A DNA stretch of 57,410 nucleotides from a candidate division FCPU426 bacterium (GTDB lineage Bacteria; Oederibacteriota; Muellerivitia; Muellerivitales; Muellerivitaceae): contig PLZG01000099.1 in the NCBI GenBank assembly GCA_003152075.1, forward strand, positions 1 through 57,410. The letters are read 5' to 3'. Below, in pieces: positions 31,125 through 40,149 of the stretch. The notes under the pieces are model-generated. The model made no database searches. It was given only the letters and a program-made list of their open reading frames with translations, and was not told the DNA's origin. The translations under genes and the position numbers were made by a program. Positions within the stretch are counted from its first letter, which is position 1; every line of letters begins with the position of its first letter.

Positions 31125-32048
31125 ATGGGTTTGTTTGAGAAATTCAAAAACGGGCTGAAAAAGACCGCCCAGCAAATTTCCGGCAACCTGGAATCCCTTT
31201 TAAAAGGCTCGGTCAAATTGTCCGAAGCCACCCTGGCGCAAATGGAAGAGAGCCTGGTGGCTTGCGACATGGGGTCGGAGACGGCCCAAGCCATCGTCCG
31301 GGAAGTGGAAGAGGCAATGAAAAGGGAAGAAAAGGCTGATTCCGACCTCCTGGTTCGGCACCTGAGGGAGGCCGTCCTAAAACGGCTCCTAAAAACGGAC
31401 TCAAACTGGGTTTTACCCAATCCGGTAGTTGTTTTATTGGTCGGTGTAAACGGGGCCGGAAAAACAACAACCGCCGGAAAATTGGCATCACGTTTTTCGT
31501 CCGATGGCCGGAAGGTTCTCCTGGCTGCGGGGGATACTTTTCGCGCGGCGGCAGAAGAACAGCTGACGGAATGGGCCTCTCGTGCTAAAGTAGAGATCGT
31601 TCGGGGAGCCCATGGGGCAGCACCTTCGGCAGTGGTTTTTGACTCGTTAAAATCTGGCCTTTCCCATGGAACCGATTGTTTTATCGTGGATACCGCGGGT
31701 CGGCTTCATAATCGCCAGAATCTAATGGAAGAGTTGAAAAAGGTCGTCCGAGTCGTTGAAAAAGCAGCTCCGGGAGTTAAGCAGGAAAAATGGTTGGTCC
31801 TTGACGCCAACACGGGTCAAAACGCTATCAACCAAGCCAAAGAGTTTAACCGGGAAATGGAACTGACGGGAATCGTGCTGACGAAGCTGGACGGAACCGC
31901 TAAGGGCGGGATTGTGGTGGCCCTTTCCGAACAGCTGGGACTGCCGGTGCGTTACCTTGGGGTGGGGGAAGGGTTGGAAGACCTGATACCCTTCGAGCCG
32001 AAGATGTTCGCGGAAGCACTGGTGCCGGACCTAACTGTAAACGTGTAA
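31125..32048 (+). CDS. ftsY: Signal recognition particle receptor FtsY
   Basis: A 307-residue SRP GTPase with NG domains only; the long acidic A domain of the E. coli protein is absent, as in many bacteria. An amphipathic start (MGLFEKFKNGLKKT) would touch the membrane. Residues 107-115 are the P-loop GVNGAGKTT; DTFRAAAEEQL, DTAGRLHN, TKLDGTAKGG and the closing VGEGLEDLIPF are all present. It docks SRP-ribosome complexes at the membrane, which suits a genome rich in membrane and exported proteins. AAGGG lies just upstream, and the gene follows the GT9 gene by two bases. Confidence 0.97.
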   Translation: MGLFEKFKNGLKKTAQQISGNLESLLKGSVKLSEATLAQMEESLVACDMGSETAQAIVREVEEAMKREEKADSDLLVRHLREAVLKRLLKTDSNWVLPNPVVVLLVGVNGAGKTTTAGKLASRFSSDGRKVLLAAGDTFRAAAEEQLTEWASRAKVEIVRGAHGAAPSAVVFDSLKSGLSHGTDCFIVDTAGRLHNRQNLMEELKKVVRVVEKAAPGVKQEKWLVLDANTGQNAINQAKEFNREMELTGIVLTKLDGTAKGGIVVALSEQLGLPVRYLGVGEGLEDLIPFEPKMFAEALVPDLTVNV

Positions 32049-32093
32049 CAAATTTGCCTAAATAAGTTTTCATCCTACTCTGGAGGGTTTTGA

Positions 32094-32444
32094 ATGGAAC
32101 GTTTGGTGCTTGCCACGCGAGCGGCCATGTCCAATACATCGGTTACCGTGGTGGATATCGAGGGTGTGCTGGATATCAACACGGTCGGTGAATTCGAAGC
32201 CATACTCCAGGAACTTTTCAAAAAGAAACAATACAAGGTCGTCCTGAACATGAAGAAGCTCACCTATATTTCCAGCGCGGGTTTTGGCGTGCTCATGAGC
32301 ATCATCAAAGACGTCCGCAAGAATCGGGGCGACATCAAGATCGCCAACGTCAGCTCGGACATCTACAAGGTTTTCGACCTTTTGGAACTGCCGGGACTTT
32401 TCCACATCCTCAAGACTGAACAAGACGCCGTCAGCGAATTTTAA
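32094..32444 (+). CDS. STAS-domain anti-sigma factor antagonist
   Basis: A 116-residue single STAS domain: VDIEGVLDINTVGEF, then VVLNMKKLTYISSAGFGVLM with the phosphorylatable Ser in ISSAG, then a closing amphipathic helix. Such proteins bind or release an anti-sigma factor/kinase depending on phosphorylation. GGAGGG seven bases before the ATG is the strongest ribosome site in this block. No anti-sigma or sigma gene is adjacent, so its partner lies elsewhere. Confidence 0.88.
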   Translation: MERLVLATRAAMSNTSVTVVDIEGVLDINTVGEFEAILQELFKKKQYKVVLNMKKLTYISSAGFGVLMSIIKDVRKNRGDIKIANVSSDIYKVFDLLELPGLFHILKTEQDAVSEF

Positions 32445-32470
32445 ACCCATTTTCAAAGCTAAAACCCCAT

Positions 32471-32626
32471 CTGACACAAAGCCACGAAGACACAAAGAAT
32501 GATTTATCATTTGGCAGCTATGAAAAAAACAAATCCCCTTTTGAATTCTATTTCTAAGTTTTCAGTTATTGCGAAAAAGGTTTTTTTCTTTTTACCCTTC
32601 TTTGAGTCTTGGTGGTTTCGTGTCAG
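32471..32626. repeat. Inverted-repeat element overlapping the next gene's 5' end
   Basis: Left arm 32471-32497 and right arm 32600-32626 are 27 bases each and match in inverted orientation at 23 positions (CTGACACAAAGCCACGAAG against the mirror of CTTGGTGGTTTCGTGTCAG). This is the widespread environmental type of CCACGAAGACACAAAG repeat. The right arm lies inside the signal peptide coding region of the following gene. Confidence 0.75.
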
Positions 32627-34118
32627 CATTTTTTGTTTGTTATTCCTTTTCCCCTCTTTTTCTCCCGCCCGGGAAGCCCAGATCACCATTCTCTTTACCA
32701 ACGACCACCATGGACAGGTTGACCCCGTCCGGGAGAGCGACTCTTCCAAACCCGTGGGCGGGGTAACTCGTCGGATGGCTTTGATCGAGAAAATCCGCAA
32801 GGAAGTGGGCGAGCAAAATGTTATTTTAGTGGACGGGGGAGGACTTTTCACCGGTACTGCCCTTTCCGGTTTAACCAATGGGGAAGTGGACTGCGCGGCG
32901 TACCAATTAATGAGGTATGACGCCATTGTGATGGGGGTCCACGATTTCGATTACGGCAAGAAGTACTTCCTCGAGACCCGCAAAAAATACAAAACCCCCT
33001 GGATCTCGGCCAACGTGGTCAGCGCTGGCCAGCCTTTCATGCGGCCCTATGTCCTGAAATACGCGGGAATCCGGGTTGGCATGATCGGGTTCAGCAATCC
33101 CGACACCCCCAAGTTAACCCACCGGGACAATGTCCGGGGACTGGCATTTAACCCCCCGGGCCAGACAGCCAAGGGTCTCCATTCTATTTTCAAAAAGGAC
33201 GCGGATATTTTCGTAGTACTCAGCCATTTGGGAGTGGAAGCGGATAAGAAGTTCGCCAAGGACAATCCCTTCATTCATGTGGTTATCGGCGGCTTTAGCG
33301 AAACTGTCCTCAAGGATCCGATAGTTAACCTGGGGAAGGACGGCAACCTGGTGGGGCCCATCATCGGCCAAGCCGGATCGAACGGGCTTTACCTGGGCCG
33401 CTTGGACTTGTCCGTTGAGGGTCACCGGGATCCGAAGACCAAAAACGCATCCTATTCCATCACTGATTATCATTACAAACTGATTCCGATCACTGCGGAT
33501 TTACCGGAGGACCCCCAAATGACGGCGCTATTGGAAAAGTTTAAGGGCCAGCTTAAGGAAAAGCCCCTTGGGGAGACCCTGGCCACCATCTCGGGAGACT
33601 TTACCCTTGCCACCCAAGGTGATTCCCTGATCGGCATGACGGCGACAGACGCCATGCGAAAGGCCGCCCAGACTGAGATAGCCCTGCTCAACAACGATTC
33701 CTTCAAGTCGGATTTCAAATCTGGTGATTTGACCCGGGACATTTTTTACCAGATATACCCCGCCGACGATGAGGTGGTGGCATTGGACCTGCCGGGAAGT
33801 TATTTGCGAAAAATGATCGAGGCCTCCGCGGTGAAAAAAGGCCAAGGCGGATTCCTCCAAGTATCCGGGCTTAAGATTGAAAAAACCGGGGAGGGATTGA
33901 ACATTACAGTCGGGAATGAACCTTTAAGTGAAAAGCGAAAATACCTTGTGGCCGTGAGCGATTTCTTGGCCGGGGGTGGGGATGGCTATGAGCTTTTGCT
34001 CAGGGTCAAGTCGCGCAGGAAGACCCAATTGATGGTGAGAGAATTGCTGGAAAGGGCCCTCAAAGACAAACAGAAAATTTCCCCGGCTGATTTCGAGAAA
34101 AGATGGAATATTCCCTGA
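32520..34118 (+). CDS. 5'-nucleotidase/UshA-family protein with degenerate metal site
   Basis: About 532 residues. Overall layout is UshA-like: metallophosphatase domain (ITILFTNDHHGQVDP, VGGVTRRMALIEKI, VVLSHLGVEADKKF) followed by a 5'-nucleotidase C-terminal domain (FYQIYPADDEVVALDLPG, YLVAVSDFLAGGGDGY). Several metal and catalytic positions differ from the family: GGGLF where DAGDxF is usual, MGVHDFD where GNHEFD is usual, IGGFSE where GGHSH is usual, and NNDSFKSD where NGGGIR is usual. It may have lost hydrolase activity and act as a binding protein. Its signal peptide region is encoded by an inverted-repeat element. ATG 32520 is chosen over 32499; no later start precedes the domain. Confidence 0.75.
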   Translation: MKKTNPLLNSISKFSVIAKKVFFFLPFFESWWFRVSIFCLLFLFPSFSPAREAQITILFTNDHHGQVDPVRESDSSKPVGGVTRRMALIEKIRKEVGEQNVILVDGGGLFTGTALSGLTNGEVDCAAYQLMRYDAIVMGVHDFDYGKKYFLETRKKYKTPWISANVVSAGQPFMRPYVLKYAGIRVGMIGFSNPDTPKLTHRDNVRGLAFNPPGQTAKGLHSIFKKDADIFVVLSHLGVEADKKFAKDNPFIHVVIGGFSETVLKDPIVNLGKDGNLVGPIIGQAGSNGLYLGRLDLSVEGHRDPKTKNASYSITDYHYKLIPITADLPEDPQMTALLEKFKGQLKEKPLGETLATISGDFTLATQGDSLIGMTATDAMRKAAQTEIALLNNDSFKSDFKSGDLTRDIFYQIYPADDEVVALDLPGSYLRKMIEASAVKKGQGGFLQVSGLKIEKTGEGLNITVGNEPLSEKRKYLVAVSDFLAGGGDGYELLLRVKSRRKTQLMVRELLERALKDKQKISPADFEKRWNIP

Positions 34119-34323
34119 AAAGCAGTTGACGGTCGACAGTCCACAGTTGACAGCTAGAATTACAAAATCTAAACCCGCCTGTTCATTTGGCTTCAATCGT
34201 TTGTAGGATTTGACGGTAATAGCGTCTTTTACCCCTCCTTGCCTTGACAGACCCCTCACGCAACTTATAATGCCGTCGTTTAGCCGACATCGAAAAGTCC
34301 ATCAATCTTTACTTGGATATGAA
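34119..34323. repeat. Spacer with TTGAC-rich dispersed repeat
   Basis: GTTGACGGTCGACAGTCC and CAGTTGACAGC (34125-34153) are of the TTGAC-type short repeat common between genes of environmental genomes. No hairpin terminator or promoter pair is clear before glgA. Confidence 0.45.
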
Positions 34324-35844
34324 ATGGCAAGAAAAGCAGCCGACAAATCAATCGAAACTCCCGTCGTCGAACACCGTGAGCATGCCCGCGGAAGGCGGGT
34401 CTTGTTCGTGTCGTCTGAGGTGGTGCCATTCGCCAAGACCGGCGGTTTGGCCGACGTGGTGGGTTCATTGCCTCGTGCCCTGATGAAGTTAGGCTGCGAA
34501 GTCGCCGTGGTCATGCCGAAATATAAGAACATTTCCCCTGAAAAATATAAATTAAAATTGGAAGTAAAAGGCATACCGGTCCCCATGGGCATGGGGGAGA
34601 TGACCGCGGATATCTACTCCACCCGCTTGGGGGATACCAACGGAACTGTCTACTTCATCCAAAATGACCGCTATTTTGACCGGGACGGTTTTTATGGAAC
34701 GCCGGAAGGTGATTACCACGACAACGCCGAAAGGTTCGCTTTTTTCTCGCGGGCCGTCCTGGAAATGTTGAAGGCCATACAATGGTTCCCTGAGATTCTT
34801 CACCTCAATGACTGGCAGACCGGGTTGGTGGCGGCTTTCCTTAAAACCCTTTATCAAAAGGCCCACCATTACCAAAACATCCGGACGCTTTTTTCCATCC
34901 ACAACATGGCCTACCAAGGCCTCTTCCCCAAATATGTTCTTCCCATGACCGGCTTGGGCTGGGAGGAGTTTAGCCATGAGAAACTGGAGTTTTATGACCA
35001 GGTGAATTATCTCAAAGCGGGTTTGGTCTACTCGGATGCCTTGAACACGGTCTCGGAGAGGTATGCCGAGGAGATCCAAACCGAGGAATATGGCCATGGC
35101 TTGCAAGGGGTGCTCAAAGACCGTGCTTCTGAATTGTACGGTATTGTCAACGGCATCGATTACGACGAATGGAACCCGGCTACGGACAAGGAAATTCCTG
35201 CCCAGTACACGGTGAAAAACCACGACCAAAAAACCGAGTCCAAAAAGAAACTCCTTTTGGAACAAAACCTCACTTATAACCCCAACACGCCGGTCATCGG
35301 GCTCATTTCGCGGCTAACCGACCAAAAGGGTTTGGACCTGATCGCCGAGATCATCCAGGATTTCCTTGCCATGGACGTCCAGTTTGTGATTTTGGGGACA
35401 GGGGAACCGAAATACCACCTTTTATTGGAAGAGTTGAGAGGAAAATATCCTTCAAAGCTCTCCGTGGCCTTGAAATTCGACAACCGCCTCGCGAAATTGA
35501 TCTACGCTGGAAGCGATATGTTTCTTATGCCTTCCCGCTTCGAGCCTTGCGGACTGGGCCAGATGATCGCCATGAAATATGGGACGATCCCATTGGTCCG
35601 AAAAACCGGCGGGTTGGCGGACACGGTGGAAAACCTGTCGCCGGACGGCAAAAAGGGAACGGGTTTCGTTTTCGAGGATTACAAGGGCGAGGACCTGCTT
35701 TTCATTCTTAAGCGGGCCACGGAAGCTTTCCACCAGCCCAAGCTTTGGACGGAACTGGTTCAGCGGGCCATGAAGCAGGATTTTTCCTGGGACGCCTCGG
35801 CGAGAAAATATCTTGAGATTTATGGTAAAATCCTAAAAAAATAA
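34324..35844 (+). CDS. glgA: Glycogen synthase
   Basis: About 506 residues from ATG 34324; in-frame ATGs at 34270 and a start at 34210 are possible but would add an unconserved tail. It is a GT5 starch/glycogen synthase: KTGGLADVV (residues 38-46, ADP-glucose binding), HLNDWQTGLVAAFLK, FSIHNMAYQG, VNGIDYDEWNP, GLISRLTDQKG and the acidic pair motif FEPCGLGQM...GTIPLVRKTGG. It extends alpha-1,4-glucan from ADP-glucose in the cytoplasm. The next gene encodes a GGDEF protein with a glycogen-binding module, an informative pairing. Confidence 0.96.
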   Translation: MARKAADKSIETPVVEHREHARGRRVLFVSSEVVPFAKTGGLADVVGSLPRALMKLGCEVAVVMPKYKNISPEKYKLKLEVKGIPVPMGMGEMTADIYSTRLGDTNGTVYFIQNDRYFDRDGFYGTPEGDYHDNAERFAFFSRAVLEMLKAIQWFPEILHLNDWQTGLVAAFLKTLYQKAHHYQNIRTLFSIHNMAYQGLFPKYVLPMTGLGWEEFSHEKLEFYDQVNYLKAGLVYSDALNTVSERYAEEIQTEEYGHGLQGVLKDRASELYGIVNGIDYDEWNPATDKEIPAQYTVKNHDQKTESKKKLLLEQNLTYNPNTPVIGLISRLTDQKGLDLIAEIIQDFLAMDVQFVILGTGEPKYHLLLEELRGKYPSKLSVALKFDNRLAKLIYAGSDMFLMPSRFEPCGLGQMIAMKYGTIPLVRKTGGLADTVENLSPDGKKGTGFVFEDYKGEDLLFILKRATEAFHQPKLWTELVQRAMKQDFSWDASARKYLEIYGKILKK

Positions 35845-35934
35845 GACAGACTCAAATCCAACGGCGCTTCGCTTTCTTCCCAACTCTTTTCCGGTATCGT
35901 ATCCTTTAAATCCATCGAAATCTTGAAAGATAAA

Positions 35935-37212
35935 ATGCAAACCGACCTAACCCAATTTATCCAAGAAAAGGTAAACGCCCTCCATAACCATTGGAAGTCT
36001 TCCTTGAAGGATATTTTTGGCCGCTTGAACCTGCTGGGGGATGATCCAGCCGTTTTCACGGAACTGCGCGGCCTGTTGATGGACCTGGTGGCCATGGTTG
36101 AAAGGTCAGAGAGCGTGGAGCAAGCCGTGGACGCCGAGTTAGCCAGCATCGTCTTTCATTTAAAAGCCCTCCAGACGAACCAAGGGCTTTCCTCCACCGA
36201 AATGGTTCTTTTGCTTTTCGCCATGAGGGATTCGATTCGAAAGGCCATTCAGGAAATTGTGGACCATGGCATCGAGGGCCAGCATTGGGTTTCGGCCCAC
36301 TTCCAAGTGGCATCCCAAGTATCCCTGCTCCTCAACCGGCTGGGGTTGGTCTTTTTCGAGGGCTCCATGCGGCTCAAGGAACAAGGAGTTGGCCAGGATG
36401 TGATGGCCATTGAGTACGCCCTTCTTTATGAAAGGACTCGGCAGGCAGCCATTACCGACCGCCTAACAGGACTCTACAATTTCGGGTATTTCCTCGAGCG
36501 CTTGAAGGAGGAAAGGATGAGGGCTGAAAGGTACCATCGTCTCTTGTCCCTGATCCTGTTCGATATCGACCATTTCAAAAAATATAACGACACTAACGGC
36601 CACCCGGCCGGCAACGAGGTCTTGAAAAAAATCGCCGCCATCATCAAGGAAGGGGCCAGGGAAGTGGATATCGTGGCCCGTTATGGCGGGGAAGAAATGG
36701 TGATTGTTCTCCCGGAAACCAGCCGGAGACGGGCGATGGAGCTGGCGGACAGAATACGCGTCAGGATATTCGAAACCAAGTTTGAGCACATGGAAAGCCA
36801 GCCACAGGGAAAGATCACCATTTCCGCGGGGGTCGCCACTTTCCCGGTGGACGCGGTCAACGAGGAAGAGCTGATTAAAATGGCGGATAATAGTTTGTAC
36901 AAGGCCAAATCCAAGGGTCGAAACTTGGTTGTGGCCTATGACCCAGCCGTCAAGATCCCCATCCGGTACAAATCGCACCGGGAAATTTCCAAGGTGGCCC
37001 TGGTGGGCAATTTCAACAACTGGGACAAGGACGTGGACCTGATGGAGCGCCAGCCGGACGGCTCCTTCCAGTTCGTGATTGCCTTGAACCCTGGAGTTTA
37101 CCATTACAAGTTTGTCGTAAACGATGTGGAGTGGATTCCCGACCCGGCCTGTCCCGAGCGGGTGCATGACACCCTGGGTGGCGATAATAGTGTCTTGAGA
37201 GTTCACGTCTAA
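35935..37212 (+). CDS. Diguanylate cyclase fused to a CBM48 glycogen-binding domain
   Basis: A 425-residue soluble protein. Residues 1-170 are an all-helical region of unknown type. Residues ~172-336 are a GGDEF domain: DRLTGLYNFGYF, FDIDHFKKYNDTNGH, the active-site loop GGEEM (251-255; Met replaces the usual Phe), and the allosteric I-site REVD (242-245) exactly five residues before it. Residues ~341-425 are an AMPK-beta/CBM48 domain: VALVGNFNNWDKD (Trp 363), VYHYKFVVNDVEWIPDP (Trp 400), GGDNSVLRVHV. Both carbohydrate-contact tryptophans of CBM48 seem present. It would make c-di-GMP and bind alpha-glucan, and sits 90 bp after glgA. ATG 35935 is chosen over a TTG 12 bases upstream. Confidence 0.9.
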   Translation: MQTDLTQFIQEKVNALHNHWKSSLKDIFGRLNLLGDDPAVFTELRGLLMDLVAMVERSESVEQAVDAELASIVFHLKALQTNQGLSSTEMVLLLFAMRDSIRKAIQEIVDHGIEGQHWVSAHFQVASQVSLLLNRLGLVFFEGSMRLKEQGVGQDVMAIEYALLYERTRQAAITDRLTGLYNFGYFLERLKEERMRAERYHRLLSLILFDIDHFKKYNDTNGHPAGNEVLKKIAAIIKEGAREVDIVARYGGEEMVIVLPETSRRRAMELADRIRVRIFETKFEHMESQPQGKITISAGVATFPVDAVNEEELIKMADNSLYKAKSKGRNLVVAYDPAVKIPIRYKSHREISKVALVGNFNNWDKDVDLMERQPDGSFQFVIALNPGVYHYKFVVNDVEWIPDPACPERVHDTLGGDNSVLRVHV

Positions 37213-37311
37213 TTACTCCGTTTTTCCCCTAAAACCGGGCAAAAAAGACTAAACATTTCCTAGGCCTTTTGTTATTCTTTCGGTCTTATTCCGCTCTTTT
37301 GGACCGAAAAA

Positions 37312-40149
37312 ATGGCCGATTACAAATCAACCCTCAACATTACCCAGACTTCCTTCCCCATGAAGGCCAACCTGCCCCAGACCGAGCCTGAGAGGCTCAA
37401 GCTTTGGGAAGAGATGGGCTTTTACAAGCGTATGTTCCAGAAGCCCGGTGCGGATAAATACGTCCTGCACGACGGGCCTCCCTTCGCCAATGGCGACATC
37501 CATGTCGGCCATACCTTGAACAAGGTTTTGAAAGACATCATCGTGAAGTATCGGGGTTTGAGGGGCTACGACACGCCCTACGTTCCGGGATGGGATTGCC
37601 ACGGAATGCCCATTGAGCACAAGGTTGTGGAGCAGTTGGGCGGGGCCAAGGCCAAAGCCATGTCCAAGGTGGATATAAGGAAAGAATGCCGGAAATACGC
37701 TGAGAAATTTCTGAACCGCCAAAGGGATGAATTTAAGAGATTGGGCATTTTGGGCGATTTCGACAATCCCTATGTGACCATGGACCCCACCTATGAACTG
37801 TCGCTGGTCAAGGCCCTGACCCGGATGGTGGCTGAGGGTTACGTGAGCCGCCGCTTGAGGCCTATCCACTGGTGTCCCTTCTGCAGGACCGCCCTGGCCG
37901 AGGCGGAGGTTGAATATGCCGATCATGAGTCCCTTTCGGTTACCGTGGCCTTTCCGGTGAAGGAATTGCCCAAGGGAGTTTTCCCAAACACGCCCCGGAA
38001 TAACTTATCTTTCCTGATTTGGACGACCACCCCCTGGACCCTTCCGGCCAACCTGGGTATCTCAGTTCATCCCGATTTTGAGTATGTCTCCATCCAGGTT
38101 GGGACTAACTATTACATTGTATCTAAGGTTCTTTTGCCTCAAGTGGCAGGTGTCTGTGGATGGAAATCGAGCGACTTTAAGATCATTGATGAAGTCCGTG
38201 GAGATGCTTTGGACCGCGCGGTGGGACGTCACCCTTTCTTGGACCAGGATTCCCTGGTTATGGTGGGGACCCATGTGACCGCCGACACGGGAACGGGATT
38301 GGTCCATACGGCGCCTGGCCATGGCCGGGAGGACTATGAAATCGGCCTCAAATACGGTCTGCCCGTTTACTCCCCGGTGGACGAGGCTGGGAAGTACGAC
38401 GCACGGGTAAAAGAATTCGAGGGGATGTCGGTTTGGGACGCCAATCCCAAGATCGTGGAAAAGTTGAAGGGGCTTGGCAAGCTTCTTTCGCTGGAAACCA
38501 TCAAACATAGTTACCCCCATTGCTGGCGCTCGAAGAACCCCATCATCTTTCGGGCCACGGCCCAATGGTTTATTGAGTTGGACCATAAGGATTTAAGGAA
38601 GAATTGCTTGACGGAAATCGAGAGGGTCCAATGGATACCGGCCTGGGGCAAGGACCGCATCAAGAACATGGTGGAAGGGCGTATGGACTGGTGCATTTCC
38701 CGCCAACGCTCCTGGGGCGTGCCCATCACGGCTATTTACTGCAAGACCTGCGGCAAGGTGGTGGAGGATTCGAAAACGCTTGAGTCCATCGTGGCCTTGG
38801 TTCAAAAGGAAGGCATCGACGGCTGGTTCAACCATCAGGCCAAGGATGTGCTCTCTCCAGGTTTTAAATGTTCCTGTGGCTCCACGGACTTCGTGAAGGA
38901 AGAGGATATTTTGGACGTCTGGTTCGAGTCCGGGAGTTCCCACTTCGCGGTGATGGACCAAAGAGAAGAACTGAAGAATCCCAAGTATGTTCTTTATTTA
39001 GAGGGGAGCGACCAGCACCGGGGTTGGTTTCAACACGCCCTTTGGACCGGTGTGGCCCTTAAGGGAAAGGCCCCCTTTGACGGGGTTTTGACCCACGGGT
39101 GGGTTTTGGACGCGCAGGGTAAAGCCATGCACAAAAGCGCGGGCAACGTTATCGACCCGCTTGAAATGATCAAAAAATATGGCGCCGATGTCCTACGTTT
39201 GTGGGTTTCTTCAGAGGATTACACTGAGGATGTCTCTATCAGCGAGGAAATGCTTAACCGCATGTCGGAAGCCTATCGCCGGATCCGCAACACCTTCCGG
39301 TTCATCCTGGGCAATCTTTCGGATTTCAATCCGGCCTTGAACCGGGCTGACGAAAAGGATTTCCTGCCCCTGGACCGATGGGCATGGATGGAGTCGCAAA
39401 AGACCTTAAAGGGAATCGAAACGGCTTACGATCAGTACCAATTCACCAAGGTGTTTCACCAAATGGACCAGTTTTTTTCCGTGTCCTTGAGCGCGGGGTA
39501 TTTTGACATCCTGAAGGACAGGCTTTACACCTTCGAGACCGATTCCAAAGCCCGCCGGGCAGCCCAAACTGTTTTGTACGAAATCCTCAAGGGTTTCGTG
39601 GTGGCCGCAGCTCCCATTCTGTCCTTTACCTCAGAAGAGATTTGGCAGGCCCTGCCAGAAGGGTTCAAAGAAAAAAGTGAGAAGAGCGTGTTTGATGCCA
39701 AATGGCCCAAAGACGATGGGAAGGGAGAAAGTAGCCTCTCGCAAGAGTGGGACGAGATCTTCGCCGTAAAGAGGGCCGTTTCCAAATCCCTGGAAAGTTT
39801 GCGTCAGGCCAAGACTATCGGCAGTTCCTTGGAATCCGAGGTCGAACTATTTCCGGCCAACGAGAAGGTGAAAGAAATCCTTAAAAGTCACCTGGATGAC
39901 CTTCGGTATTATTTCCTGGTCTCAAAGGTTGATTTGAAAGAGGGGAACGCTCCTTCGGGCGCCCTGGAGGCCGAGGACCCGAATTTGAAAATGAAAACTG
40001 TGGTTCGGAAGTCCGGCGGCCAGAAATGCGCCCGGTGTTGGAACTATTATCCTCCGGAACAAATGGACAAGACCTATTCCGATATTTGCCATCGCTGTGG
40101 ACCTGTCGTCAAGAAGGCGCAATCCGCAGGAACCTGGACACCCACATGA
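37312..40149 (+). CDS. ileS: Isoleucyl-tRNA synthetase
   Basis: A 945-residue class Ia synthetase charging tRNA-Ile. GDIHVGHTLN (residues 61-70) holds the HIGH motif, and GKAMHKSAGN (603-612) is the KMSKS loop in a KAMHKS variant. The CP1 editing region shows LIWTTTPWTLPAN and DTGTGLVHTAPGHG, WFESG and DQHRGWF are in place, and the C-terminus has the zinc finger CARCWNYYPPEQ...CHRC. Length is normal for a bacterial type enzyme. The stop overlaps the lspA start (ATGA), the classical ileS-lspA arrangement. Confidence 0.97.
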   Translation: MADYKSTLNITQTSFPMKANLPQTEPERLKLWEEMGFYKRMFQKPGADKYVLHDGPPFANGDIHVGHTLNKVLKDIIVKYRGLRGYDTPYVPGWDCHGMPIEHKVVEQLGGAKAKAMSKVDIRKECRKYAEKFLNRQRDEFKRLGILGDFDNPYVTMDPTYELSLVKALTRMVAEGYVSRRLRPIHWCPFCRTALAEAEVEYADHESLSVTVAFPVKELPKGVFPNTPRNNLSFLIWTTTPWTLPANLGISVHPDFEYVSIQVGTNYYIVSKVLLPQVAGVCGWKSSDFKIIDEVRGDALDRAVGRHPFLDQDSLVMVGTHVTADTGTGLVHTAPGHGREDYEIGLKYGLPVYSPVDEAGKYDARVKEFEGMSVWDANPKIVEKLKGLGKLLSLETIKHSYPHCWRSKNPIIFRATAQWFIELDHKDLRKNCLTEIERVQWIPAWGKDRIKNMVEGRMDWCISRQRSWGVPITAIYCKTCGKVVEDSKTLESIVALVQKEGIDGWFNHQAKDVLSPGFKCSCGSTDFVKEEDILDVWFESGSSHFAVMDQREELKNPKYVLYLEGSDQHRGWFQHALWTGVALKGKAPFDGVLTHGWVLDAQGKAMHKSAGNVIDPLEMIKKYGADVLRLWVSSEDYTEDVSISEEMLNRMSEAYRRIRNTFRFILGNLSDFNPALNRADEKDFLPLDRWAWMESQKTLKGIETAYDQYQFTKVFHQMDQFFSVSLSAGYFDILKDRLYTFETDSKARRAAQTVLYEILKGFVVAAAPILSFTSEEIWQALPEGFKEKSEKSVFDAKWPKDDGKGESSLSQEWDEIFAVKRAVSKSLESLRQAKTIGSSLESEVELFPANEKVKEILKSHLDDLRYYFLVSKVDLKEGNAPSGALEAEDPNLKMKTVVRKSGGQKCARCWNYYPPEQMDKTYSDICHRCGPVVKKAQSAGTWTPT

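Noticed and set aside
37213-37311. T-box riboswitch upstream of ileS
   Set aside because: The gap is only ~100 bases and no specifier loop, T-box sequence or terminator hairpin is visible.
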